Made by a program: the position numbers and the translations under genes
Shown: piece after piece, positions 1 to 5,888 of the stretch
How positions within the stretch are numbered: position 1 is the first letter of the stretch
Layout of the letters: each line of letters begins with the position of its first letter
The notes under the pieces: model-generated
What the model was told of the DNA's origin: nothing
Database searches by the model: none
What the model saw: only the letters and a program-made list of their open reading frames with translations
Assembly: GCA_005880805.1 (NCBI GenBank)
Contig: VBFZ01000149.1
Span: 1 to 7,441, forward strand
DNA length: 7,441 bases
Reading direction: 5' to 3'
Source: Chloroflexota bacterium
Lineage (GTDB): Bacteria; Chloroflexota; Limnocylindria; Limnocylindrales; CSP1-4

Positions 1-370
1 GCCGGTATACGAGCACGAGGAGCGCCGCGACGGTCAGGCACCCGAACGCGAGCAGACCTGCCAGTCCGCCGAGGATCGCCAGCAGGAAGGCACGCCCGGC
101 ACGGCCCTCCGAACCCGCTCGAACGGTCGAAACCGCGCCGGTGAACGCAACAACGACCAGGACGAGCCCGACGACGACGGCGGCCGAAGTCATCAGCGGG
201 ACGTCACGCGTGGCGGTCGCATAGGCGAGAAACAGGATGGACAGGAGGACGGCGACGGCCAGGACCACGGCCGTCGGATTTGGACGCAGCCGGCGCCCGT
301 CCGGCTCGTAGGCGGGCTCGATGGCGGCGGGCTCGTACTCCTCGTCCTGCCACCGCTCGTCCTCGGTCAT
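1..370 (-). CDS. Multi-pass membrane protein, partial (C-terminus beyond window)
   Basis: The reading frame opens with ATG at 370 and stays open to the left edge, giving at least 123 residues with no stop, so the C-terminus is missing. The first ~30 residues are hydrophilic and acidic (MTEDERWQDEEYEP...), followed by predicted membrane segments at about 33-51, 59-80 and 95-121. By the positive-inside rule the N-terminus is probably cytoplasmic; a cluster of small and basic residues (about 84-93) lies between helices 2 and 3. The start is supported by the ATGA overlap with the stop of the upstream methyltransferase-like gene, the usual sign of translational coupling, so both should share one transcript. 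I do not recognise a family; no catalytic motif is visible in the part present. It is clearly a real gene, but its function is unknown. Confidence 0.75.
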   Translation of the reverse strand, partial: MTEDERWQDEEYEPAAIEPAYEPDGRRLRPNPTAVVLAVAVLLSILFLAYATATRDVPLMTSAAVVVGLVLVVVAFTGAVSTVRAGSEGRAGRAFLLAILGGLAGLLAFGCLTVAALLVLVYR

Positions 371-1011
371 GCGCGTCCCGCGAGCGCGGCTCCCGCCTCG
401 TCGATCGACTGGCCGGCCTTCGAGCGATGGTAGATCGCGATGTTGTAGCTGAGACGCGGCCGGCGCATGGCAGCGACGACCGCTGCCGATGTCTGCCCGA
501 ATGCCACCTCGAGGAACTCGCGAGCCTCCTGGAGGTTCTGCCACGTCCACCAGCAATGGATGACTCGCAGCTTGAATCCGTTCTGCAGGAACCAGCCATC
601 CCGTCGGCTCCAGGCGCCGTATTCGGGCAGCTCGGCCGCGCGCAGCCTCGACACGTCGTCCCGACCGTAGTCGTGCACGACGAGCAGGCGTCCGCCGGAC
701 CGCAGCACGCGCTCGGTTTCGGCCACCTCCGCGAAATTCGAGTCGCGAAACCCCGACCACAGGCTGACGAGCGCGTCCTTGCCGCCACCTGAGAGCGCGC
801 TCAGGGCCTCCGGAGCAACGACGGTGAGGCGGGCCCCGAGATCGACGAGCTGCCGCGCCCGAAGGCCACCCTGACCGTCGAGCAGCACGACGTCGCGGCC
901 CTCGAGCGGGCCGAGCGCGTTCAGTGCGCGCGGGATCTTGCCCTCCACGTCGAGGCAGAGCGCGAGCCGGTCGGCAAGCTCTTGGGGGAGTTCGATCGGG
1001 AGGTCGGCCAC
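367..1011 (-). CDS. Class I SAM-dependent methyltransferase-like protein
   Basis: This 214-residue protein has the layout of a small Rossmann-fold methyltransferase. The strand and glycine loop of motif I are at residues 41-49 (VVLLDGQGG), a second strand is at 61-66 (RLTVVA), and the post-motif helix and strand with the typical 'RVLRSGGRLLVV' pattern are at 101-112. A Trp-rich C-terminal segment (HCWWTWQNL) resembles the end of the fold in this class. Motif I is degenerate: the usual acidic D/E-x-G-x-G-x-G becomes D-G-Q-G-G, so SAM binding is likely but not certain, and the substrate cannot be told. I chose GTG at 1011 because it sits just downstream of a -10-like hexamer and just before the conserved region. 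The frame stays open upstream to 1674, but that extension is low-complexity, Arg-rich and antisense to another gene. The stop overlaps the next gene by 4 bp. Confidence 0.75.
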   Translation of the reverse strand: MADLPIELPQELADRLALCLDVEGKIPRALNALGPLEGRDVVLLDGQGGLRARQLVDLGARLTVVAPEALSALSGGGKDALVSLWSGFRDSNFAEVAETERVLRSGGRLLVVHDYGRDDVSRLRAAELPEYGAWSRRDGWFLQNGFKLRVIHCWWTWQNLQEAREFLEVAFGQTSAAVVAAMRRPRLSYNIAIYHRSKAGQSIDEAGAALAGRA

Positions 1012-1019
1012 CGCTGCCG

Positions 1020-1025
1020 AGTATA
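1020..1025 (-). promoter_or_regulatory. -10 box (TATACT) for a probable leaderless methyltransferase transcript
   Basis: Read on the minus strand the hexamer is TATACT, one base from the TATAAT consensus, an AT-rich island in GC-rich DNA. Only 8 nt lie between it and the GTG at 1011, so transcription starting the usual 6-8 nt downstream would begin at or within two bases of the start codon. No Shine-Dalgarno-like purine run precedes the GTG, which fits a leaderless mRNA. The -35 is poor: TTCGGC at about 1044-1049 with an 18-nt spacer is the best candidate. The hexamer and spacing are seen; promoter activity is inferred. Confidence 0.5.
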
Positions 1026-1096
1026 GGCGTGGGGTGCTTGCCGGCCGAAGTAACGCAACAGGTGGCGATCGGCGACGTGGCTGGGCGGCCTCCCAG

Positions 1097-1123
1097 GGAA
1101 CGGCCCCGTTGCCGTGGCAAAAT
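1097..1123 (+). promoter_or_regulatory. Possible promoter of the four-helix membrane protein gene
   Basis: GGAAC at 1097-1101 is followed after 16 nt by CAAAAT at 1118-1123. GGAAC is a common -35 core of ECF-type sigma factors, and CAAAAT is one base from a TANAAT-like -10. Transcription would begin near 1130, giving a leader of about 38 nt before the ATG at 1168. The match mixes two promoter styles and could be chance in a 156-nt intergenic region, so confidence is low. Confidence 0.22.
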
Positions 1124-1152
1124 CGTGGATGGATGGGGCTCCCGCACAGGCC

Positions 1153-1161
1153 GAGAAAGGA
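1153..1161 (+). promoter_or_regulatory. Ribosome binding site that decides the 1168 start
   Basis: GAGAAAGGA lies 6 nt before the ATG at 1168. It is purine-rich, contains an AAAGGA core and is at ideal spacing. The in-frame alternatives GTG 1114 and ATG 1129 have nothing comparable, and the residues they would add are hydrophilic and unlike the rest of the protein. Confidence 0.6.
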
Positions 1162-1167
1162 CTCCCG

Positions 1168-1545
1168 ATGCCGTGGGGCGTGAGGCTGTTCCTTGGCTAC
1201 GCTTTGGTCATCCTGGCGGTCATCGCTCTGACGCTGCCGCGCATCGTCGACCTCGCAGTGAACATTCCGATCAGCCCGCTGGGCGTCGTCTGGATGGGAT
1301 TGCTCGCCTACACGATCTTCACGGTCACGCTCGTGCTTCAAAGGAAGGAAGCCGCTCGGAACCTGGCTCTGGGGCTTGCGACGTTGACCGTGCCGGGCAT
1401 TCCGTTGGCATTCTTCACGTTCAGTGCCCCGACCCGGTCGGCCGCGCCGGGCATGGTGGCCGCCATCCTGTGCGCGCTCCTCGCGGTTGGCCTTTTTCGG
1501 GGGCTGACGGGTCCACGGGCGCGGGCCTATCTCAGCGAGCCGTAG
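1168..1545 (+). CDS. Small four-helix integral membrane protein, unknown function
   Basis: This 125-residue protein is almost entirely hydrophobic, with predicted membrane helices at about 6-23, 36-57, 66-86 and 95-110. Short basic loops (QRKEAAR at 58-64 and a basic tail after 110) suggest that both termini and the central loop face the cytoplasm. The ATG at 1168 is chosen because of the strong ribosome binding site 6 nt upstream; in-frame GTG 1114 and ATG 1129 would add up to 18 residues without an initiation signal. It is transcribed away from the methyltransferase unit across a 156-nt divergent region and is separated from the next gene by 149 nt, so it is probably monocistronic. No family motif, charged residue inside a helix, or metal-binding pattern is visible. 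I do not recognise it and assign no function. Confidence 0.65.
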   Translation: MPWGVRLFLGYALVILAVIALTLPRIVDLAVNIPISPLGVVWMGLLAYTIFTVTLVLQRKEAARNLALGLATLTVPGIPLAFFTFSAPTRSAAPGMVAAILCALLAVGLFRGLTGPRARAYLSEP

Positions 1546-1625
1546 GCGCTCGAGATCGCTGACCCTCACCGGCCACGGCTCACGCTCGCCCGTTGAAGCG
1601 TCCGGGCGGGTACCCTCAGGGCGCC

Positions 1626-1643
1626 ACGCCAACGTGTTGGCGT
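1626..1643. repeat. Inverted repeat, 8-bp arms with 2-nt centre
   Basis: ACGCCAAC-GT-GTTGGCGT is a perfect inverted repeat in the 149-nt gap between the four-helix protein gene and the DUF3105 gene, about 50 nt before the TTG start of the latter. As RNA it could fold as a 7-bp stem with a 4-nt loop. No T-run follows (the next bases are CCTCCCC), so it is not a canonical intrinsic terminator. It could be a dimeric repressor operator, an RNA hairpin in the leader of the downstream gene, or a U-less terminator of the upstream gene. Nothing else recognisable is in this gap. Confidence 0.55.
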
Positions 1644-1681
1644 CCTCCCCGTGAAATCTTCTCCGTCCTTCCATCCCTACC

Positions 1682-1687
1682 GAGAGG
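1682..1687 (+). promoter_or_regulatory. Ribosome binding site supporting the TTG start at 1695
   Basis: GAGAGG lies 7 nt before the TTG at 1695. An in-frame TGA at 1689-1691 blocks any further upstream start, and the first in-frame ATG (1863) lies inside the membrane segment, so TTG is the only start that keeps the anchor intact. Confidence 0.55.
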
Positions 1688-1694
1688 CTGAGAA

Positions 1695-2702
1695 TTGAGC
1701 AGGACCACGCGTCGGACGCGATCCGACCGCAGCGGCGCGGGCACTACGCAGGGCGCCGCGAAGGGCTCGCGAGGACCGAGCGGCACGCCGCGAGCCGGAC
1801 GTCGCGAGCGATCGCGAGCACGGCCCAAGCCCTCGTTCTGGCAGCGAAACCGTGGCGCGATCATGACGGCAGGGGTCGTTGCGGTCGCGGTTCTCGCCGT
1901 TGGCTTCCTGTTCCTGGGCTCCAACCAGAAGGTCTATGCCTGCTCGACGCTGGTGACCCCGGCACCGTCCCCCACGCCCGGTGCCAGTACGACCACGCCT
2001 TCCAGCAGCCCGACGCCGTCCGCGTCCGCCAGCCCTTCATCGACCGCGAAGTCGTCCGCATCCGCGTCGCCTTCCGCCGCCTCGCCGTCTCCAAGCCCGA
2101 GCCCCTCACCGACTCCGGTGCTCGGTCAGCCCGAGCCGGACATGGGCTACACACACATTCCGCCGGGGACCTTCCAGCGCTATACGTATTGCCCGCCCGC
2201 GTCTGGCAACCACTACTCCGCCGCCGGTCTGGGGCCGATCAGCCCGGTCCGGCAGGTGTATGGGCCCGACGACCAGGTCGTGCCCCAGAGCTGGATTCAC
2301 AACCTCGAACACGGCGGGCTCGTCGTCCTCTACTCGTGCAAGGACGGCTGTCCGGACGACCCCACGAAACAGCAATTCCAGCAGTTCTACGACGACTTTC
2401 CCGCCAGCCCGATCTGTCACATACCCGCACACGTCCTCAGCCCGGTCGTCGCCCGCTTCGACGACATGAGCACGAAGTACGCGGCGGTTGTCTGGGATCG
2501 CGTGCTGCTGCTCGACACGTTCGACCAGGCGAAGATCCTCGCGTTCTTCAACCAGTGGGCAGACAAGACGAACCGCGAGAAGCAGTGCGCCTCGCCGAGC
2601 CCCAGCCCGGCGCCCGGCACCAGCGCATCACCCAGCGCGAGCGAGAGTCCGGCGGGTTCGCCCTCTCCCAGCGGGGCATCTCCGTCGCCAAGTCCCAGCT
2701 GA
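1695..2702 (+). CDS. DUF3105 family membrane-anchored extracytoplasmic protein
   Basis: This 335-residue protein begins with a very basic cytoplasmic segment (16 Arg/Lys against 2 acidic residues in residues 1-53). One membrane helix (about 54-75) follows, then a low-complexity Ser/Pro/Ala/Thr linker (about 86-139), the DUF3105 domain (about 146-295) and a second Ser/Pro-rich tail (298-335). DUF3105 hallmarks are GYTHIPPG at 151-158, YCPPASG with C166 at about 165-171, and W200 then HNLEHGG at 202-208, followed by the strand LVVLYSC. Cysteines at 166, 215, 219, 241 and 298 could form disulfides outside the cell. The His/Glu-rich HNLEHGG motif may bind metal or be catalytic, but the family function is not established. 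The TTG start is fixed by a good ribosome binding site and an in-frame stop just upstream. Its stop is 10 nt before tdh, so the two may be co-transcribed, although no functional link is known. Confidence 0.88.
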   Translation: MSRTTRRTRSDRSGAGTTQGAAKGSRGPSGTPRAGRRERSRARPKPSFWQRNRGAIMTAGVVAVAVLAVGFLFLGSNQKVYACSTLVTPAPSPTPGASTTTPSSSPTPSASASPSSTAKSSASASPSAASPSPSPSPSPTPVLGQPEPDMGYTHIPPGTFQRYTYCPPASGNHYSAAGLGPISPVRQVYGPDDQVVPQSWIHNLEHGGLVVLYSCKDGCPDDPTKQQFQQFYDDFPASPICHIPAHVLSPVVARFDDMSTKYAAVVWDRVLLLDTFDQAKILAFFNQWADKTNREKQCASPSPSPAPGTSASPSASESPAGSPSPSGASPSPSPS

Positions 2703-2712
2703 GCGCCAGGCG

Positions 2713-3741
2713 ATGTGGGCCTTGGTCAAGACTCGTCCGGCAGCCGGACTCGAGCTGTGCGAGGTTCCCCGCCCGGAGATCGGGATCAACGATGTCCTCA
2801 TCCAGGTTCGCAAGACTGGCATCTGCGGGACCGACCTCCACATCGAGTCGTGGGATCCGTGGGCCGCGAGAACCATCCGGACGCCCCTGATCCTGGGCCA
2901 CGAGTTCGTGGGCGAGATCGTGGAAGTTGGCTCGAACGTCTCCGACTTCCATCCCGGCGATCTGGTGAGCGGCGAGGGCCACGTCGTCTGCGGCCGCTGC
3001 CGGCACTGCCTGGCCGGCCGGCGACACCTGTGCGCGAACAGCATCGGCCTCGGGGTGGGTCGCGATGGTGCCTTCGCCGAGTACGTCGCGCTACCGATGA
3101 CGAACGTCTGGCACCACGGGCCGGGCATCGACGAGGAGGTCGCGGCGATCTTCGACCCCTTCGGGAATGCCGTGCACACGGCCCTGGCCTTCCCCGTGCT
3201 TGGCGAGGACGTGCTGGTTTCCGGGGCTGGGCCGATCGGCCTCATGGCCACGGCCGTCGTCCGTCACGCGGGTGCGCGGTTCATCGTGGTCTCCGAGCCG
3301 AACGCCTACCGCCGGGAGCTCGCGGGGCGGATGGGCGCGACGCTCGTCGTCGATCCCCTCGCGCGCGACCTGCACGACGTCCAGGCCGAGCTCGGCATGG
3401 TTGAGGGCTTCGACGTGGCCCTCGAGATGTCGGGCAACGCCGCGGCTCTGCGCTCCGCCATCGCCAACATGGCCCACGGAGGTGGCGTCGCGATCCTGGG
3501 CATCCCCACCGGTGAGATCCCGATCGACGTCAATGAGATCGTGTTCAAGATGCTGACGCTGCGGGGCATCTATGGACGGGAGATGTACGAGACCTGGTAC
3601 AAGATGACGGTCATGCTCCAGTCGGGGCTCGACATCCGGCCGGTCATCACGCACCGCTTCCCGTTCCGCGAGTACGAGGCGGCATTTGCAGCCGCCCGCT
3701 CAGGCGATTCGGGCAAAGTGATCATGAACTGGCAGGGATAA
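2713..3741 (+). CDS. tdh: L-threonine 3-dehydrogenase (zinc-dependent)
   Basis: Tdh oxidises L-threonine with NAD+ to 2-amino-3-ketobutyrate in the cytoplasm, the first step of threonine breakdown to glycine. The protein has 342 residues (E. coli Tdh has 341) and aligns without visible gaps in the key regions. Catalytic zinc ligands are C38, H63 and E64; T40 and H43 are the usual relay pair; D148 lies in FDPFGNAVHTAL; H90 is at the substrate-site position known from E. coli. The structural zinc is held by C93, C96, C99 and C107. The NAD-binding Rossmann loop is GAGPIG at 171-176, and the C-terminal signature GIYGRE..ETWYKM is present. The ATG at 2713 gives exactly the family length; only a weak AGG precedes it, so translation may be coupled to the DUF3105 gene ending 10 nt upstream. 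The frame is open further upstream, but that stretch is the other gene's sequence in a shifted frame. kbl follows after 24 nt. Confidence 0.97.
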   Translation: MWALVKTRPAAGLELCEVPRPEIGINDVLIQVRKTGICGTDLHIESWDPWAARTIRTPLILGHEFVGEIVEVGSNVSDFHPGDLVSGEGHVVCGRCRHCLAGRRHLCANSIGLGVGRDGAFAEYVALPMTNVWHHGPGIDEEVAAIFDPFGNAVHTALAFPVLGEDVLVSGAGPIGLMATAVVRHAGARFIVVSEPNAYRRELAGRMGATLVVDPLARDLHDVQAELGMVEGFDVALEMSGNAAALRSAIANMAHGGGVAILGIPTGEIPIDVNEIVFKMLTLRGIYGREMYETWYKMTVMLQSGLDIRPVITHRFPFREYEAAFAAARSGDSGKVIMNWQG

Positions 3742-3753
3742 CGCCCACCCCAC

Positions 3754-3758
3754 GGAGG
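3754..3758 (+). promoter_or_regulatory. Strong ribosome binding site of kbl
   Basis: GGAGG lies 7 nt before the ATG at 3766, in the 24-nt gap after tdh. It is the best Shine-Dalgarno sequence in the window and fixes the kbl start; by comparison tdh, the PHP gene and the sigma gene have weak or no such site. Confidence 0.75.
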
Positions 3759-3765
3759 CCGACTG

Positions 3766-5007
3766 ATGGCCACGACGACCCAGCACACGCACGCCAATCC
3801 CCTGGGCTTCATCGAGGAGGAGCTGGAAGGGCTCCGGCGCCAGAACCTCTACCGGCCGCTCCGGATCATGAGCTCGGCGCAGGGCCCGGTCGCGACCGTG
3901 GACGGCCGGGAGGTCATCAGCCTCTCGTCGAATGACTACCTCGGGCTGACGCACCACCCCCGGCTGCGACAGGCAGCGCTGGACGCAGTCCGCCAGTTCG
4001 GAGCTGGATCGGGGGCGGTCCGCACGATCGCCGGCACGATGAGCCTCCACGAGGAGCTGGAGGCCGAGCTCGCGCGGTTCAAGGGGACCGAAGCGGTCCT
4101 GACCTTCCAGTCCGGGTTCACCGCCAACACGGGCGTGATCCCGACGATTACGGGCGAGGCCGACCTGATCGTCTCGGACGGCCTGAACCACGCCTCGATC
4201 ATCGACGGCATGCGCCTGTCAAAGGCGCCGCGCGTGATCTATCCCCACGCGGACGTCACGGCGCTTCGCGATCGCCTGGCGGAGGCACGGTCCAAGGGCG
4301 GCCCCGATGGCAAGCCACACCGCCTGCTGCTCGTCGTCACCGATGGCGTGTTCTCGATGGACGGCGACATCGCGCCGCTGCCCGGGATCGTGGAGGCGGC
4401 CGAGGAGTTCGGCGCGGCCGTCATGGTCGACGACGCGCATGCCTCAGGCGTGCTCGGTCGCAACGGCCGAGGCTCGGTCGACCACTTCGGGCTCCACGGC
4501 CGCGTGGCAATCCAGGTCGGGACGCTCTCGAAGGCGGTCGGCGTTCTCGGCGGATACGTCGCAGGCTCGCAGGCGCTGCGCGACCTCCTGATCCAGCGCT
4601 CCCGGCCGTTCCTGTTCTCGACGTCCGCGCCGCCGGCGGTTGCCGCCGCATGCCTCGAGGCGATTCGCGTGTTCCAGGAAGAGCCCGAGCTGATCGATCG
4701 CCTGTGGGCCAACACGCGGCGGTTCAAGGACGAGCTCCCGCGGCTTGGCTTCAACACCGGCGTCTCGGAGACCCCGATCACGCCCGTCATGATCGGCGAG
4801 TCAGCCGTCGCGCAGGAGTTCAGCAACCGGCTGTTCGGCGAAGGGATCTTCGCCCAGCCCGTCGTCTTCCCGACCGTCGCCCTGGACAAGGCGCGCATCC
4901 GCACGATCGTCACCGCGGCCCACACCGATGACATGCTCGACCGATCGCTGGAAGCATTCAGTAAGGTGGGGCGCGAGCTCGGCCTCATCGCGGGTAGCCG
5001 TCCCTAG
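3766..5007 (+). CDS. kbl: 2-amino-3-ketobutyrate CoA ligase (glycine C-acetyltransferase)
   Basis: Kbl is a PLP enzyme of the alpha-oxoamine synthase family. It cleaves 2-amino-3-ketobutyrate with CoA to glycine and acetyl-CoA, completing the pathway begun by Tdh. Visible signatures in its 413 residues are SSNDYLGLTHHP near 54-65, the glycine-rich GAGSGAVRTIAGT, NHASIIDG, TDGVFSMDGDIAPLPGI, VDDAHASG with D222, D223 and H225, and the Schiff-base lysine K256 in GTLSKAVGVLGGY. RSRPFLFSTSAPP follows, as in Kbl and BioF. It is about 15 residues longer than E. coli Kbl (398), mainly from an N-terminal extension, a short Gly/Pro/Lys insertion before the TDG motif, and a longer C-terminus. Sequence alone does not sharply separate Kbl from BioF (8-amino-7-oxononanoate synthase), but the 24-nt spacing after tdh makes Kbl by far the better call. 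A strong ribosome binding site precedes the ATG. Confidence 0.95.
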   Translation: MATTTQHTHANPLGFIEEELEGLRRQNLYRPLRIMSSAQGPVATVDGREVISLSSNDYLGLTHHPRLRQAALDAVRQFGAGSGAVRTIAGTMSLHEELEAELARFKGTEAVLTFQSGFTANTGVIPTITGEADLIVSDGLNHASIIDGMRLSKAPRVIYPHADVTALRDRLAEARSKGGPDGKPHRLLLVVTDGVFSMDGDIAPLPGIVEAAEEFGAAVMVDDAHASGVLGRNGRGSVDHFGLHGRVAIQVGTLSKAVGVLGGYVAGSQALRDLLIQRSRPFLFSTSAPPAVAAACLEAIRVFQEEPELIDRLWANTRRFKDELPRLGFNTGVSETPITPVMIGESAVAQEFSNRLFGEGIFAQPVVFPTVALDKARIRTIVTAAHTDDMLDRSLEAFSKVGRELGLIAGSRP

Positions 5008-5009
5008 GA

Positions 5010-5867
5010 GTGACAGCCGAGCCGCCAGGGCAAGACCGCGATCTGCCGCTCGATGCCCACCTGCATACCAATCTGTCCCCCGACTCGGACGTCCCGATCG
5101 ACGTCTACGCCGAGCTGGCGGTCGACCGCGGCATCGCCGAGCTCGCGATCACCGATCACGTCGATTTCGCGCCAGGTCTCCAGGCTTACCGGTACTCCTC
5201 GTTCGAGGACCGCGAGCGCACCGTCCGTGAAGCGGCCGAGCGCTGGGTCGACCGCGGCGTCGCCATCCGCTTCGGCTGCGAGCTGACGTACGGATCGCGG
5301 TACGAGGACGACGTCCGCGACCATCTCCGCCGGCATCGATACGACTTCACGATCGGATCCGTCCACGACGAGCCGGACTCGGTGTACGCGCCGCAGAACG
5401 TCGCGGCCTGGTGTTCCGGACGTCCGCTGTCGGAGATCGTCAAGCCCTATTTCGACGAGGTGACAGCCGCGGCCCGAAGCGGGCTGTTCGACACGATCGG
5501 GCATCTCGACTACGTCAAGCGCTACGTCTACCCCAACGTGACTCCGGCCCAGCTGTCCGAAGCCCCCGAGCTCTACGAACCGATACTCCGAGCGCTCGTC
5601 GAGAGCGGCACCGCGCTCGAGGTCAACACGAGCGGACTCCGGCAGCCGCCGGCCGAGACGTACCCCGCCGAGCCGGTCGTGGCCCGGTTTCGTGCGATGG
5701 GTGGGCGTGCTGTCACCACGGGATCCGACGCGCATCGAGCGGAGGCTCTCGCCTTTGGGCTCGAGGCAGGTTATCGTGTCGCCTCCAACGCGGGGTTTCG
5801 CTCACTCGCGTTCCGACGTGGTGCCGAGCGGCTCCACGTACCGTTGCCGGAGCGCTTCCAGACCTAA
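5010..5867 (+). CDS. PHP-domain phosphatase, HisJ/HisK-type (probable histidinol-phosphatase)
   Basis: This 285-residue protein has the full metal-ligand set of the PHP superfamily: H17 and H19 (DAHLHT), H50 with D49 (ITDHVDF), E91 (GCELTY), H119 (IGSVHD), H165 (IGHLDYVKRY), and D240 with H242 (TGSDAH). The order and spacing match the HisJ/HisK histidinol-phosphatase family (about 260-280 residues), which uses a trinuclear metal centre to dephosphorylate L-histidinol phosphate in histidine biosynthesis. No other his gene is in the window, so the substrate could instead be another phosphoester. The GTG at 5010 is chosen because it is the only start ahead of the HxH motif that gives a normal N-terminus. 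The AGGAG before it partly overlaps the start codon, so it probably depends on ribosomes ending at kbl, whose stop lies 2 nt upstream. The sigma factor gene follows after 21 nt. Confidence 0.88.
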   Translation: MTAEPPGQDRDLPLDAHLHTNLSPDSDVPIDVYAELAVDRGIAELAITDHVDFAPGLQAYRYSSFEDRERTVREAAERWVDRGVAIRFGCELTYGSRYEDDVRDHLRRHRYDFTIGSVHDEPDSVYAPQNVAAWCSGRPLSEIVKPYFDEVTAAARSGLFDTIGHLDYVKRYVYPNVTPAQLSEAPELYEPILRALVESGTALEVNTSGLRQPPAETYPAEPVVARFRAMGGRAVTTGSDAHRAEALAFGLEAGYRVASNAGFRSLAFRRGAERLHVPLPERFQT

Positions 5868-5888
5868 CAGCCGGGGCCCACGTTCGTT

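Noticed and set aside
924..1562. Plus-strand open frame of 212 codons across the divergent promoter region.
   Set aside because: It overlaps both the methyltransferase-like gene (antisense) and the four-helix gene in another frame; its product is Arg/Gly-rich with no hydrophobic core.
1012..1674. Upstream extension of the methyltransferase-like frame, which stays open to give a 435-residue protein.
   Set aside because: The added sequence is Arg/Glu/His-rich low complexity with no fold, runs antisense through the four-helix protein gene, and would bypass the -10 box and GTG start.
1682..1697. GGCTGAGA next to the DUF3105 start, resembling part of the TPP riboswitch core.
   Set aside because: The second conserved block (ACCTGATC...GGATAATGCCAGCG-like) is missing, the spacing to the start codon is too short, and the downstream genes are not thiamine genes.
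1957..2118. Repeated AGC/CCG/TCG-rich DNA that looks like a short tandem repeat.
   Set aside because: It is the codon-level result of the Ser/Pro/Ala linker in the DUF3105 protein; unit length is irregular and it stays in frame, so it is not a separate repeat element.
4239..4988. Long minus-strand open frame (249 codons) opposite kbl.
   Set aside because: It is the Ser/Arg-rich shadow of a highly conserved enzyme gene in GC-rich DNA, with no ribosome binding site or domain. The same holds for the minus frames at 3091-3654, 2628-3251 and 5802-6389.
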